From Glandiceps talaboti (lineage: Eukaryota; Hemichordata; Enteropneusta; Spengelidae), in NCBI RefSeq assembly GCF_964340395.1, contig NC_135569.1, forward strand, positions 17,470,257-17,534,256: 64,000 nucleotides of DNA, written 5' to 3'. The notes under the pieces were generated by a model. The model did not search any database and had not been told where the DNA came from. It was given only the letters and a program-made list of their open reading frames with translations. Shown here piece after piece: positions 49,379 through 61,372 of the stretch. Each line of letters begins with the position of its first letter. Within the stretch, counting starts at the first letter, position 1. A program made the translations under genes and the position numbers.

Positions 49379-49839
49379 TGGCATTACCACATCAGTAATT
49401 TTGACGCTGTAATTTTGCCACCAATATTGATCGTACAAAAACAAAACTCCATAAATGAACCACAAAGTACTTTCCCTTTCAAAATGTGATAATTTTAGAA
49501 AGAGTATTATCGTTTTTATTGACGACTGACTCTGTCAAAAATCGTCCCATACACTTCAGTTCAGGCATGCACGACTTCTCACTTGATCGTGAGGTGCGTA
49601 TACTAGAATGAACCATTCTGTAGGAGGGGTGGAGAATTTGGATTTGAAGTTTACAACCCTGTTTCGAACAAATATTTGTCATTTGGGCGCACAATGCGTA
49701 GAATTAAGACTACAGTACATATTACATTGTTTGTTTGACGTCAATAGTGTCTTTTGAAAAGTTGCAGTTTACCTAAAGTCTCGCGGACTGATTTCCAATA
49801 TGGCGTCGGTCATTATGCTCATTAACATATTCATTTTTT
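49379..49839. other. Non-coding stretch, no gene seen
   Basis: No coding signal was recognised. The frame at 49479-49694 (-) has no known domain. Confidence 0.55.
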
Positions 49840-50232
49840 TTTAAATTACAAAAAAAAATCATAAAAAATAGAAAAGAAGACGTGCTGACTTGAAATTAAC
49901 AAATCTAAGTAAGCTACCCCCTGCGCATCAACACACCAGATATCAAAGCAAGCTGACAAGAAGTACGTGAGGAGATGATGAAAATGTCATTTTATGAAAA
50001 AAATCATAAAAAATTGAAAATGGCACAGATCAACTTGGCATGAACAAATCTGAATAGCCTCCCCCCAGGGAACATGCACACCAAATATCGAAGAATTCTG
50101 ACTGTCACTTTTGGAGAAGATAATGAAAATATAAAGGTTTGACGGACACCTATGATTCACTCTACTCTCTATACTCTATACAACCTATACCTAAAGCTAC
50201 GCTTTCAGCTTTCGCTGACAGCGAAGCTAATA
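49840..50232 (-). mobile_element. F4 dispersed element, copy b
   Basis: Minus orientation. The 5' hairpin arms AGCTTCGCT and AGCGTAGCT (8 of 9 paired) lie at about 50190-50230, followed by TATAGAG-type low complexity and by TTCTTCGATATTTGGTGTGC and GATTTGTTCATGCCAAGTTG in the body. Confidence 0.6.
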
Positions 50233-50613
50233 AAAAATGCATTGTGTTTATGATGAGAGTAGATGTTGTTAGTAATATGTACCTGAGTTTCCTTTTGAAA
50301 TGCATTGGGTAAAGTGACAGAAGTTGGTGGTAGCCGTATGTCTAAGGAGATAAGGAGGATTAGTTAGTTAATGAGTTTTATCAATTGCTGTGACTCTGTA
50401 TTTGGAGTTCTTAATCCACAGTCCAAAACATAGTTTTGCCTTGAATTAATTGAAGAAGTTGTCAAGCCCAGAGACTTGCCTCTTTGATTCATATACTGGT
50501 TTGTTCTGATGAACGTGTCTAGTGATAGAGTCACATCATCTCTACTACAACTCAGTTGCTGTCAAATTTTGTCATATTACAGTGTCCTCACATTGTTACA
50601 TAAAATGTTATCC
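50233..50613. other. Non-coding stretch, no gene seen
   Basis: No feature recognised. Confidence 0.5.
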
Positions 50614-52556
50614 TATTCTCCCCCCCCCTTAATATCTACAACCTAAAGAATACCCTGTTTGATAGACCAGAATACTATTACTTTTTGGAAATAATACACA
50701 AATATATCTAAAATCCCCCCCTCCCCTTACAACCTAAAGGATACCCTGTTTGATAGACCAGAATACTATTACTTTTTGGAAATAATACACAAATATATCT
50801 AAAATCCCCCCTCCCCTTACAACCTAAAGAATACCCTGTTTGATAGACCAGAATACTATTACTTTTTGGAAATAATACACAAATATATCTAAAATCCCCC
50901 CCTCCCCTTACAACCTAAAGAATACCCTGTTTGATAGACCAGAATACTATTACTTTTTGGAAATAATACACAAATATTTCTAAAATCCCCCCCTCCCCTT
51001 ACAACCTAAAGAATACCCTGTTTGATAGACCAGAATACTATTACTTTTTGGAAATAATACACAAATATATCTAAAATCCCCCCCTCCCCTTACAACCTAA
51101 AGAATACCCTGTTTGATAGACCAGAATACTATTACTTTTTGGAAATAATACACAAATATATCTAAAATCCCCCCCTCCCCTTACAACCTAAAGAATACCC
51201 TGTTTGATAGACCAGAATACTATTACTTTTTGGAAATAATACACAAATATATCTAAAATCCCCCCCTCCCCTTACAACCTAAAGAATACCCTGTTTGATA
51301 GACCAGAATACTATTACTTTTTGGAAATAATACACAAATATATCTAAAATCCCCCCCTCCCCTTACAACCTAAAGAATACCCTGTTTGATAGACCAGAAT
51401 ACTATTACTTTTTGGAAATAATACACAAATATATCTAAAATCCCCCCTCCCCTTACAACCTAAAGAATACCCTGTTTGATAGACCAGAATACTATTACTT
51501 TTTGGAAATAATACACAAATATATCTAAAATCCCCCCCTCCCCTTACAACCTAAAGAATACCCTGTTTGATAGACCAGAATACTATTACTTTTTGGAAAT
51601 AATACACAAATATATCTAAAATCCCCCCCTCCCCTTACAACCTAAAGAATACCCTGTTTGATAGACCAGAATACTATTACTTTTTGGAAATAATACACAA
51701 ATATATCTAAAATCCCCCCTCCCCTTACAACCTAAAGAATACCCTGTTTGATAGACCAGAATACTATTACTTTTTGGAAATAATACACAAATATATCTAA
51801 AATCCCCCCCTCCCCTTACAACCTAAAGAATACCCTGTTTGATAGACCAGAATACTATTACTTTTTGGAAATAATACACAAATATATCTAAAATCCCCCC
51901 TCCCCTTACAACCTAAAGAATACCCTGTTTGATAGACCAGAATACTATTACTTTTTGGAAATAATACACAAATATATCTAAAATCCCCTCCCCTCCCCTT
52001 ACAACCTAAAGAATACCCTGTTTGATAGACCAGAATACTATTACTTTTTGGAAATAATACACAAATATTTCTAAAATCCCCCCCTCCCCTTACAACCTAA
52101 AGGATACCCTGTTTGATAGACCAGAATACTATTACTTTTTGGAAATAATACACAAATATTTCTAAAATCCCCCCTCCCCTTACAACCTAAAGAATACCCT
52201 GTTTGATAGACCAGAATACTATTACCTTTTGGAAATAATACACAAATATATCTAAAATCCCCCCCTCCCCTTACAACCTAAAGGATACCCTGTTTGATAG
52301 ACCAGAATACTATTACCTTTTGGAAATAATACACAAATATTTCTAAAATCCCCCCCTCCCCTTACAACCTAAAGGATACCCTGTTTGATAGACCAGAATA
52401 CTATTACCTTTTGGAAATAATACACAAATATATCTAAAATCCCCCCTCCCCTTACAACCTAAAGAATACCCTGTTTGATAGACCAGAATACTATTACTTT
52501 TTGGAAATAATACACAAATATATCTAAAATCCCCCCTCCCCTTACAACCTAAAGGA
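50614..52556. repeat. 90/91-bp satellite, about 21 copies
   Basis: The unit contains CCTTACAACCTAAAGAATAC, TTGATAGACCAGAATACTAT and GAAATAATACACAAATATAT, and starts with a C-tract of the type CCCCCCTCCCC. Copies are near identical; the differences are mostly C-tract length and A/G at AAAGRATAC, so the array was homogenised recently. Confidence 0.97.
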
Positions 52557-53713
52557 ATTGTACGTACAATAACAAACTTTTTACACTTTTTGCATCTTTT
52601 TGTAATGTATTGAGTTATGAACATTGACTTGGTATAGGTTATTTCACATTATTTTTTCAAGTAGAAAAACATAGTGAAGCTGTTTTATCAAATAAAAATC
52701 CAAAATAAATACCAAATTCTCATCCATATGGCCACTTTAATACCAACAGATAGTGTATCTGTATAAAAGTGTTCTGTGTTTTGATAGGATGCCAATACCA
52801 AACATGTTTGTTATCATTTCACAATGTAAATATTATACATTCCAAATATTAGTTATCGCCATTCAGTACATAACCCTGATATTACAAATCACTATATGTA
52901 CTTGATAAGGTTTCCAAGTACATGTAACTATACCATTCTACATACAACCTAGTATTTAAAGTTGTAATAGCTGCAACTGGAACATTTTTTTGGACATGTT
53001 TTGTAAATTGTAAGGTACAACAACTTACTTGTACATTGAACAGTAGTATCAAATGACATGTTTTGTAAGGTACAACACTACTATCTGGCGCAACACTACT
53101 ATAATCACATAATGATATAGAGGGCTGAAGGCGCGAGAGATCAAGGGTCGAAGGCCCGAGCGTTGGCCCTCGATATCAGTATGCGATTATAGTAGTATTG
53201 CGGTGGATCGGCGGACGGCAACGACTTAAGTTTACGTAAAACGTAGGGGAAAAAAGGTGCGAGCGACTGTTGACAGTCTACTAGTGCAGGTTAAACAAAG
53301 TATGTGAAGTTCAATATGTTCAGAAAATACAGACACTTTCACTTCATATAGGTTTTCAATAGTGTAGTATTCCAACAAAAAAGATCCTTGAGCATCCAAG
53401 CCCCTCTCACCCTACCCCATCCCTCCCAACAACCTATACTGGTATTGTTTTACTTGTTCATACAAGAGTAAAACTACAGGAATTATGTATTATTATTGTG
53501 ATGTTCAACATCTATTAACTTTGAAGGAAATTTTGGACAGAAGAACAGATTTTAACTGATACAAAATCATTGACAACATTTAGGATCTAAAATAACAAGT
53601 GACCTATTGGTCTGTTGTTCAGCTCTTCCACTATGCAGTTTTGTTTTAGCAATGTAATGGTTTGTGGCTTCATATGATGAAAATGGGGTCCTCTTATTTA
53701 CTATACATTTTTA
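52557..53713. other. Non-coding stretch with a GC-rich hairpin
   Basis: ACTACTATAATCACATA at about 53095 pairs with TATGCGATTATAGTAGT ending at about 53197, enclosing CpG-rich GGCGCGAGAGATCAAGGG-type sequence with its own inverted parts. No gene. Confidence 0.6.
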
Positions 53714-54372
53714 AAAAAAATACCACCAATGGCATTGTAGCACAACTGTACAGTTTTTAAAAATGTTTATCCATATGCTAGTCCACGCTAAAAATAGGTG
53801 TTCATTTGCTGAACGATTATCCAGTTGCCTATCCAACCATGTTGCTATTTTTGCGATATACACTATCATTTGGCTGTTACTATGGGCGTGGTCATGTTGT
53901 TAGATATATTTGCATACATTTTTGTATGTTTTTGTTCACTTGTGTATGAATTCCTGATATTATCTCTGCAATATACGTGATCATTTGCCTGTTGCTATGG
54001 GTGTGGTGTTGTTGCTAGGCATATTTACATACATTTTTGAATGTTCATTCAATTGTCTATTAATCCCCGTTGTTATCTTCGCAATATATGTGGTCATTTG
54101 GCTGTTGCTATGGGCGTGGTCTTGTTGCTATGCACATTTGCATACATTTTTTAATGTTTATTTATTTGTCTTTCTATTCCTGTTATCTTTGCAATATACA
54201 TGATTATTTAGCTGTTGCCATGGGCGTGGTCTTGTTGCTAGGCAAATTTACATACATTTTTTGAATGTTTATGTAAAATACACGACCGTTTGGCTGTTGC
54301 TATGGGCGTGGTCATGGTTGCTAGGGTATTTGTGTACATTTTTTGAATGTTTACTCACTTGCCTACCAGATG
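53714..54372 (-). mobile_element. F1 dispersed element, copy d, 3' part
   Basis: Minus orientation. The 3' tip (CCAATGGCATTGTAGCACAA on the plus strand) is at about 53725, and four internal repeats with TATGGGCGTGGTCTTGTTGC follow. It breaks at CTACCAGATG (54372) and continues at 55452. Confidence 0.85.
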
Positions 54373-55451
54373 TTTTTTTTTTTTTTTTTTTTTTTTTGTA
54401 TATGTAGTGCAATTGCGAACAATAGCCACTTCAGGAATAAATGACAAAGAGATCTCCTAATTGGCCAAGCAAATTGGTTCGCTGCTGCTCAGAATAACAA
54501 AAAAAAAATAATAAAAATGTAAGACGGCAACACTTTACGAAAGGTGTACATTGTACTTTAACGTGCATTGGGTATTGCACTCCAATACACGGGACCTCTA
54601 TTTTACGTCCTGTCCGAGGGACAAAAGTAAAGTATAAAAAGGAATCAAAAATACATGAGACATACAAGTGTACAAATATCCATACGTTCTACAGAGGAGG
54701 CAAAATGCATTACTGGAAACCCAAGTGACCAATAAAAGAACAAGACCCTACTAGAGAATTACAGCACCAGGTCTTACTGCACTGTTTTCTGGCAGTTTAA
54801 GGAACAGGTCCAGCCAGCTCATAAATCACAAGTACTCTAGTAAGCCAGGTGAATTGCCTACATCTCTCGAATCACCCAGTCACGCATTCTACCCCTCACC
54901 AAGTGTATCATACCTTGCCAAAGATAACATGATGCATGATTACATGAATTACACAGGATTAAAGTCTGCCTGTCAATGGTGCTATATTAAGTGTTTGTGC
55001 ACTCGGCATTTGAAAGACTGGATACCATCACTGTTAATTTTTCCTACGACTACATCTGGAAGGTTGTTCCACATTCTTATTGCAGAGTGAAGGAAACTTC
55101 TATCCAGTGTAGATGTTTTTGCCATTGGCATAGTCAGGGCATGATCAGGCATAGATGTGCTGGCGCGAGTAGTTCTGCGAGTTGTGTACATATTTGGTAG
55201 CATTGCCTGGAGGTCTCTGGGACAGTGGCTGGTGTGCATTTTGTAAAGCACTGTAGCTGCAGCAACCTCCCGTCTATGTTGAAGACTAGTGATGGCCAAT
55301 TCCTTGCATGCAGTTACTTTGTCTACTCCAATGATTCTGAGAGCTTTCTGCTGAATAGAGTCAAGTTGGCTTAGGACAGTTGGTTAATCTTAATTATGAT
55401 ATTCAGCTTTCTGCTGAATAGAGTCAAGTTGGCTTAGGACAGTTAACCAAA
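54373..55451 (-). mobile_element. 5'-truncated LINE with poly(A) tail, inserted in F1 copy d
   Basis: The plus strand shows a 25-T run (54373-54397), the poly(A) tail of a minus-strand retrotransposon. Upstream on the minus strand lies the end of a non-LTR RT ORF (about 55380-54982): LSQLDSIQQKALRIIGV, LQHRREVAAATVLYKMH, SAIRMWNNLPDVVVG. A duplicated segment of about 41 bp (55343-55380 and 55403-55443) marks the truncated 5' end. The flanks ACCAGATG (54365-54372) and ACCAAATG (about 55448-55455) look like an 8-bp target duplication with one change. The host F1 sequence is continuous across the insertion. Confidence 0.8.
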
Positions 55452-56176
55452 TGTTGTTATTTGACCAAAATATACTGCCATTTGGTTGTTGCTAAGGGTG
55501 TGGTCATGGTTGCTAGGGCCAATTTTGTCAAAATGTTTTCAAGAAAATCTGCAGAATAACACTTTCGGAAACATCTCACCACGTTTCAGGCTCATTGACC
55601 AAGTATTTTTTGAGATATAAGTTTTTGACCAAAAATGAACATTTGTACACGTAATTTGCATATTACTCATGGAATCATTGTATGCTTAATATTTCTTCGT
55701 CCATACATCCCTAGATGCATTCCCATTAAATTTCAGCCCAATCTGCTCAGTACTTTTGGAATTATTGACTTTTGACCAAAAAGACAAATTTTTAGCCCTA
55801 ATTTGCATATTACTGATGGAATAATCATGTCATGAACAAATCTTACTTTACACCCCCTTTAGATCGTTTCCACCAAATTCCACACCAATCTGCCCAGTAG
55901 TTTCTGAGTTTAAGTTTTTTGACCAAAAATCACATTTTTTGACCCAAATCACACACCTGTGATGCGATCATTTTGATTTGAACAATTTCCTAACTAGACA
56001 TCCAAGGTAATGGACCCACCAAATATCATGGCAATCGGTTCAGTGGTTTTTGACTTTAAGTTGTTTACACACACACACACACACATCCACACACACAGAC
56101 AGACAGACAGACAGACAGATGCCGGGCGATCCCTATAGCACTACTGAACCTCAGTTCAGTTGTGCTAAAAATCATA
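55452..56176 (-). mobile_element. F1 dispersed element, copy d, 5' part
   Basis: Continues the F1 body from the LINE insertion, then the core block (complement of AACCGATTGCCATGATATTT), the (AC)n/(CAGA)n microsatellite at about 56068-56118, and the 5' hairpin GCACTACTGAACCTCAGTTC-AGTTGTGCTA at about 56138-56168. Confidence 0.87.
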
Positions 56177-56210
56177 CAGATTGATACGAGTGCCTGTGGT
56201 CCGTACCATA

Positions 56211-56350
56211 ATGAACTTTCAGTGTAACAATTTCTTAGTACAGTGATGCCTTGATACTTGTTACAATGTTACAATAATCATGTTAACAGACCTACTCTTA
56301 CATTATTGCAATGCATGGCTGTTATGTCGCTGATATGACAACCTGCATGC
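56211..56350 (+). repeat. F5 dispersed repeat, copy a
   Basis: Contains AGTGTAACAATTTCT, TACAGTGATGCCTTGATACT and ATTATTGCAATGCATGGC. The same order occurs in minus orientation at 62521-62690. Confidence 0.7.
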
Positions 56351-56379
56351 GAGTCAACCAACTAACAGAATTAGCTCAG

Positions 56380-57960
56380 ATAAATGGTTTCAATATTTTA
56401 GTAACTTGTTTGTTCAGAACTCTGATCCAGTAGCATTTGTAATGTCTGACGAACTGTCTGATCTTATTAATTCAGTAGATAATGAAATACTTGATACAGA
56501 TGTTAATTATGATATTCTTAATGGTCCAATCACCAACGATGAAATTTCAGCGGCACTTAACAAACTCAAAAATGGCAAATCTCCTGGACTGGATGGTCTT
56601 TTAGGGGAATTTTTTAAACATAACCCAGATTTTCTGACACCATATCTATGTGTAATTTTTAATAAGTTATTTCACTCAGGGACGTTCCCTGATGATTGGG
56701 CAAAAGCCATTATAATTCCGTTACATAAAAAAAGGGTCATCCTCTCTACCTGACAATTATAGAAAGTATATCACTGTTCAGCATTTTTAGTAAAATTTTC
56801 ACTTCAATTTTAAACATTTTTATCCTGCAATCTGTTAATCAAAAATATATGACCAGAAAACGTGGTAAATTTTATTGTGCATTCGACTTTTCAAAGGCAT
56901 TTGACACTGTTGAACGTCAACGGCTCTGGTATCTCCTTTTGAAAGGGGGTATCAGGGGAAAAATGTTTAAAATGTTATTTGCTATGTATCAGGTCGTTAA
57001 ATCTTGTGTAAGGGGTAGTGAAGGTCTGACAGATTATTTTGAATGCCCATTAGGGGTTCGTCAAGGATGCATGCTCAGTCCTTTCTTATTTTCATTTTTT
57101 ATAAACGAAATACCAAGGGAATTGCAAAGAAGCTGTAAGCGAGGTATTCAACTTTGTCCTGATCTGACTGAATTGTTTTGTCTTCTGTACGATAATAGGG
57201 TTACAGTGCCAACTTAATACTCTTAGTGACTATTGTGATATGTGGAAGTTATGTGTTAATCTTTCCAAGACTAAGGTGGTAACTTTTCAAGCAGGTGGGC
57301 GTTTGTCGAAAAAAGTAAAATGGACGTACAGAGGTGAACCAATTGAAGTAGTTTCATACTACAAATATTTAGGTGTCTTACTTTCTTGCCGTCTCCAGTG
57401 GTCTATGGCTACCACAACCCTGGCGCAACAAGCTAGAAAAGTTTTCTTTAATATTCAAAGAGTAATTAAAAAGACAGGGATGTTATCATTTCACGTTCAC
57501 TTTAAATTATTTGATACTGTTATCGTGCCAATTTTTGACTTATGGTTCAGAAATTTGGGGTTATGATTATTATGAATCTTTAGAAAGAATACACTATCTT
57601 GCTTGCCGTTCTTTTCTCGGAGTATCTAGTAATGCTCCAAACGTTACAGTGTTAGGTGAGTGTGGTAGATACCCTATATATTTGCATACTGCTAAGCGTT
57701 GTGTAAAATATTGGGCAAAATTACTAAATTTGTCAAAGAAAAGGTATTCCCGTAATTGTTATGACATGCTTTATTCTATCGAATATTCTGGTGTAAGAAC
57801 AAAACCAACTTGGGTTAATAAGGTCAAAAATTTGCTGTATCTCGCCAACCTTCGTGACGTTTGGGAAAGACTGTCTGGGTTAGTGGAATTTCGATTCACC
57901 AGCGTTGCAAAAGACTTTGAAAATAGTTTCGCCATTTCACATTTAGGAGTGTTCTGAATC
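56380..57960 (+). pseudogene. Non-LTR retrotransposon RT, catalytic box deleted
   Basis: Frames at 56406-56753, 56849-57217, 57240-57566 and 57511-57957 form one decayed LINE ORF2: KNGKSPGLDGLLGEFF, FPDDWAKAIIIPLHKK, CAFDFSKAFDTVERQRLW, GVRQGCMLSPFLFSFFINE, then NLSKTKVVTF, VVSYYKYLGVLL, and the C-terminal LERIHYLACRSFLGVSSNAPN with VLGECGRYPI. Between FCLLYD and the helix GLQCQLNTLSDYCDMW the YADD catalytic box is missing and the frame changes. There are also frame breaks at 56735-56849 and 57530. The endonuclease part is absent. The clade is not resolved; it is unlike the CR1-type copy at 1285-2400. Confidence 0.88.
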
Positions 57961-58419
57961 AAATGAATGGGTAGCTACAGCACAGACAGAAATGTTAAGA
58001 ATGGGTAGCTAGAGCATAGACAGAATTTCAGTCAATCATACTCATTTTCCATGGGTTTCCAGTGCACTATGTAAATTTGCCATTCACTGCATGCTCCGAG
58101 ATGACTACATGGTTCACAGGCATCGTTCAAGAATAAACAGGTCTCTCTGGCCACATAACATTTGTATCAAACACTTTTGCAATTGTGTCTCTGTCAAGTT
58201 AAAAGTTGACACTGTCGTTCATGTCAGGGAACCTAACTTGTGGAATGCATTACTGTACCATACACATAGTGCAGGGCTTTAATAGTCTGGATGCCAACAT
58301 GGTTTCTAACGTACTCTGTACTCTGAAAATCGCCAGAACAGAGATTCATTGGAGTGCTAAAAGGCACTTATGAAGTTGTTAGATCATAGAGAAGTAGGAC
58401 AATGGTGAACTACAATAGT
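57961..58419. other. Probable LINE 3' flank, no gene seen
   Basis: A short duplication of AATGGGTAGCTA plus AGCACAGACAGAA lies at 57964-58025. Nothing else was recognised. Confidence 0.45.
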
Positions 58420-58548
58420 GAGGCTGTCAGTATTCTGACTGTCGGTTTTGGAAAAGAATAATAAAAGTTGACAGATGGACGACAGACGACGTCAGAGAAT
58501 CAACCTAACCATTAAGCTCTGCTCAGCTGTCGCTGACAGTGGAGCTAA
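58420..58548 (-). mobile_element. F4 dispersed element, copy c (5' end)
   Basis: Minus orientation. The hairpin-rich tip, AAGCTCTGCTCAGCTGTCGC plus TGACAGTGGAGCTAA (58513-58547, plus strand), is followed on the minus strand by GTCGTCTGTCGTCCATCTGT, the microsatellite position. Confidence 0.65.
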
Positions 58549-58635
58549 ATGTTAATATTTTGCATATTTAATTGATTTAATATGTTGATATGTTGTTAAA
58601 TAAAAAAACTGCAATATTTCAACATTTTTGTATGA

Positions 58636-58641
58636 TTTATT
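58636..58641 (-). promoter_or_regulatory. Candidate poly(A) signal for the oxidoreductase gene
   Basis: AATAAA on the minus strand (GGAATAAATC), 93 bp after the stop codon of the terminal exon. It would give a short 3' UTR. Confidence 0.6.
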
Positions 58642-58733
58642 CCACCTCTACCTCTCTGCCACTCATCACAACTAAAAATACAGTTCACAAGTCATGATGG
58701 AACAAATCTTATTTTGGTCTAGAAAACCACAAT

Positions 58734-58864
58734 TTATTGTTGAATCATCTTGCCATCCACTATCTGTATAGGTTTACCAAGTCTGCAAGATTGTTGACAT
58801 GCTTCAGCTATGAGACTGGCTTGTATAGTGTCCTTACAGTTGACCTCACAAGTACTCACCACAC
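58734..58864 (-). CDS. Inositol 2-dehydrogenase-like oxidoreductase, terminal exon
   Basis: A 131-bp exon entered in phase 1 after acceptor TTGCAG and ending at TAA (58736-58734). It encodes the C-terminal helix region of Gfo/Idh/MocA oxidoreductases: the first residues complete a Gly, followed by VVSTCEVNCKDTIQASLIAE and ACQQSCRLGKPIQI, the family's usual 'ALxIAEAxxxSxxxGRxVxL' ending, and a short DGKMIQQ tail. Members oxidise polyols such as myo-inositol with NAD(P). The exact substrate cannot be told from this half. Confidence 0.9.
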
Positions 58865-59067
58865 CTGCAACAAAACCCAGACAACAAACAAGATCAAAAC
58901 AAGTCTTCATCAAAGACATAATTCTAACCAACAAATGTACCAGGTAGGCACTTAAAGGCCAAGTTCGGGTTTGGATTGAAATTTAGGTGTGAACAAGTCA
59001 TAACCCCGGCGGGGACTAATAAAATTACCCATTGAAACATTAAATGACGACATAGCTAGCTAGTTAC

Positions 59068-59233
59068 CTGTTGTAACATCAATGAAATGGTCCAGTTCTT
59101 GCTGGTAGCTCTGATCATATCTCTGTGCAAATGAATGATGGATTGGTTCCCCCACTGCACCATTAGCCCCATGGAAAGTCACCCCTTTTGGGCTGGCATT
59201 ACTGGACACCAACATACCTTCACTTCCAAATAC
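59068..59233 (-). CDS. Inositol 2-dehydrogenase-like oxidoreductase, penultimate exon
   Basis: A 166-bp exon, phase 0 at its start (acceptor ACTAG before GTATTTGG) and leaving in phase 1 at donor GTAACT. It encodes VFGSEGMLVSSNASPKGV, then IHHSFAQRYDQSYQQELDHF and IDVTT. The G-xxG-xL (GSEGML) segment and the RYxxxYxxELxxFI stretch are the hallmark of the C-terminal beta-sheet domain in this family, which builds the substrate pocket and the oligomer interface. The leftover base and the next exon together make the expected Gly. Confidence 0.93.
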
Positions 59234-60430
59234 CTAGTATGGTACATGAAGAAAAAGATTTTAAAATCTCTCTTTTGGCTGAAGGATAAATGCTGTGGCA
59301 AGTACTTTACTATTTTACATTTAATACATTTTTTACATTCTATAGTTGCATGAAATACATTCTTAGATCGAGTGACAGTGTGGGAAGGTTGCATGAAATA
59401 CAGTAAAAACTGTAAATACATTTACAGTGTTCACGCTAACATTTGCCAAAATCGCAAATGCGAATTCAGTTTCAATTTGACGCAAATATTTTATACTTTG
59501 TTCGCCACAGTGGCAAACAGAAATTCTCACGCGATCTTGATGGTAAAATGATCGTTCACAACATATACTTTAATTCTGGCAGTCACCATCAGGGGTTTTA
59601 GCAGGACTCGAGACACCCTGGTATCGATGGCCAGCACCCTGCTTTAATGTTTTGTGCCCTGCTTCAAATGTTGTGACACCGTTGTTGTCCCATGTGCGAT
59701 AACATGTTTCCCCTCTGCTGTCTTCGATCACTTGCATTACATAGCAAACATGATGCTATAGACTTTCAACTTGTATTCTTCAACGTTGTCAAAAAAGTTT
59801 AACAGACTCATATACCTTTTGATAAAGTGGGGACACTGTGTCCGATCATTGGGTTTTTGTTCAAATTTACTCTGAAAATACTTTTAGGTTAATAGTTGGA
59901 CATCGTATATCGCGAAGTTCAACCAGGGCGACTGCTTACAAAATTCCAATATGGCAGGTACATGTAATGACATCACAAAATCTTGTGAGTTTTTGAAGTC
60001 CTCCATAGTAAAGTATAGTACATGTAAGTCTCGCGTATCACGAGATTTCGGCCAGATGCGACACCATACATGATATCCCTGGTGAACGCAAACTTTTTAA
60101 TGTTTTTTTTTTTAAATCTACTTGTCTCTGGACATTTAGTTTGAAATAATTGTAGCTTCCCTGACAAAACTAATCATATATATTGTTTGAAATAATTTGA
60201 AAATTTTTTAGCTTTCCTGACAAAACTAAGCACAACTGGTGTGGAGATCACTGATAGTGATCTGATCACATGTATCAATGTCAAAGTATAAGTAGTTACC
60301 ACAAACATATTATGTACTGTTGTAAAAGCTTTATTTACAGGGAGTTGTTGCGATAAACAAAACATTGAACATACCTTTGTTGTAGTAGTATTTATCAAAA
60401 TTTTGAATATTCATGGCAAAGAATGAAATT

Positions 60431-60616
60431 GTAAACTTGAAGTATGAAATAAATGCACCAAATACTGATCTACTGTGTAAACTTGAAGTATGAAATAAAT
60501 GCACCAAATACTGATCTACTGTGTAAACTTGAAGTATGAAATAAATGCACCAACTACTGATCTACTGTGTAAACTTGAAGTATGAAATAAATGCACCAAA
60601 TACTGATCTACTTTGT
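60431..60616. repeat. 46-bp tandem repeat, 4 copies (intronic)
   Basis: Units start at 60431, 60477, 60523 and 60569 with GTAAACTTGAAGTATGAAAT and contain ATACTGATCTACT. Confidence 0.95.
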
Positions 60617-61140
60617 AAAAAAAAGATCAACTCATGACAATATCTGAGATAGGTTTCAAATAAAAATTGCTTCCTCAGTACAATTGAGTATGTAGAACCA
60701 GTAAAGGTACACCATTTCTTGTACTAGGTCTCTGTCTGGAACAGTTTTGCTTTGTAATTGGTGGTAAAAAGTGGCAATGGTATTTAGCTACCAGTAGTGT
60801 TATTCAGCCTCAAGAGTATGCAAAAAAAGAAAAGACATTATGAAAAATTGTATCTTTATTCCTTTATCAAAGTTAACAAATGATACCCACAAAATGGTTG
60901 TATTTGAAAGGCCCTCTCTCTACATACAGCACTACAGTGTTCATTTTTTTTGTAATATGCAAAATATTGCTTTTGTGATGAATTTTTTTTTTTTTGAATC
61001 TTTATTTACATTTTTTTGCAAGTGGTTTTTTTTTCAGCTAAAGCAGAAATTTGCCTTTTAATGACATGATATCTTCAGCATTAAGAGTGCAGTAAATTAA
61101 TGTTGCTTTTCCCTTAAACTGTGGAAGTAAATATAAAAGA

Positions 61141-61372
61141 ATACCACCAATGGTGTTAAGCACAACTGTACAGTTTTTAAAAATGTTTATCCATATGCTA
61201 GTCCATGCTGTCAATAGGTGTCCATTTGCTGAATGACTATCCAGTTGCCTATCCAACCATGTTGCTATCTTTACGATACATGCTATCATTTGGCTGTTGC
61301 TATGGGCGTGGTCATGTTGTTAGATATATTTGCACACATTTTTGTATGTTTATTCAATTGTCTATTAATCAG
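61141..61372 (-). mobile_element. F1 dispersed element, copy e, 3' fragment (intronic)
   Basis: Minus orientation, with the 3' tip at 61141-61170 (CCACCAATGGTGTTAAGCAC, plus strand), then GCTATGGGCGTGGTCATGTT and TCAATTGTCTATTAATC. It is cut off where the 64-bp array begins. Confidence 0.85.
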
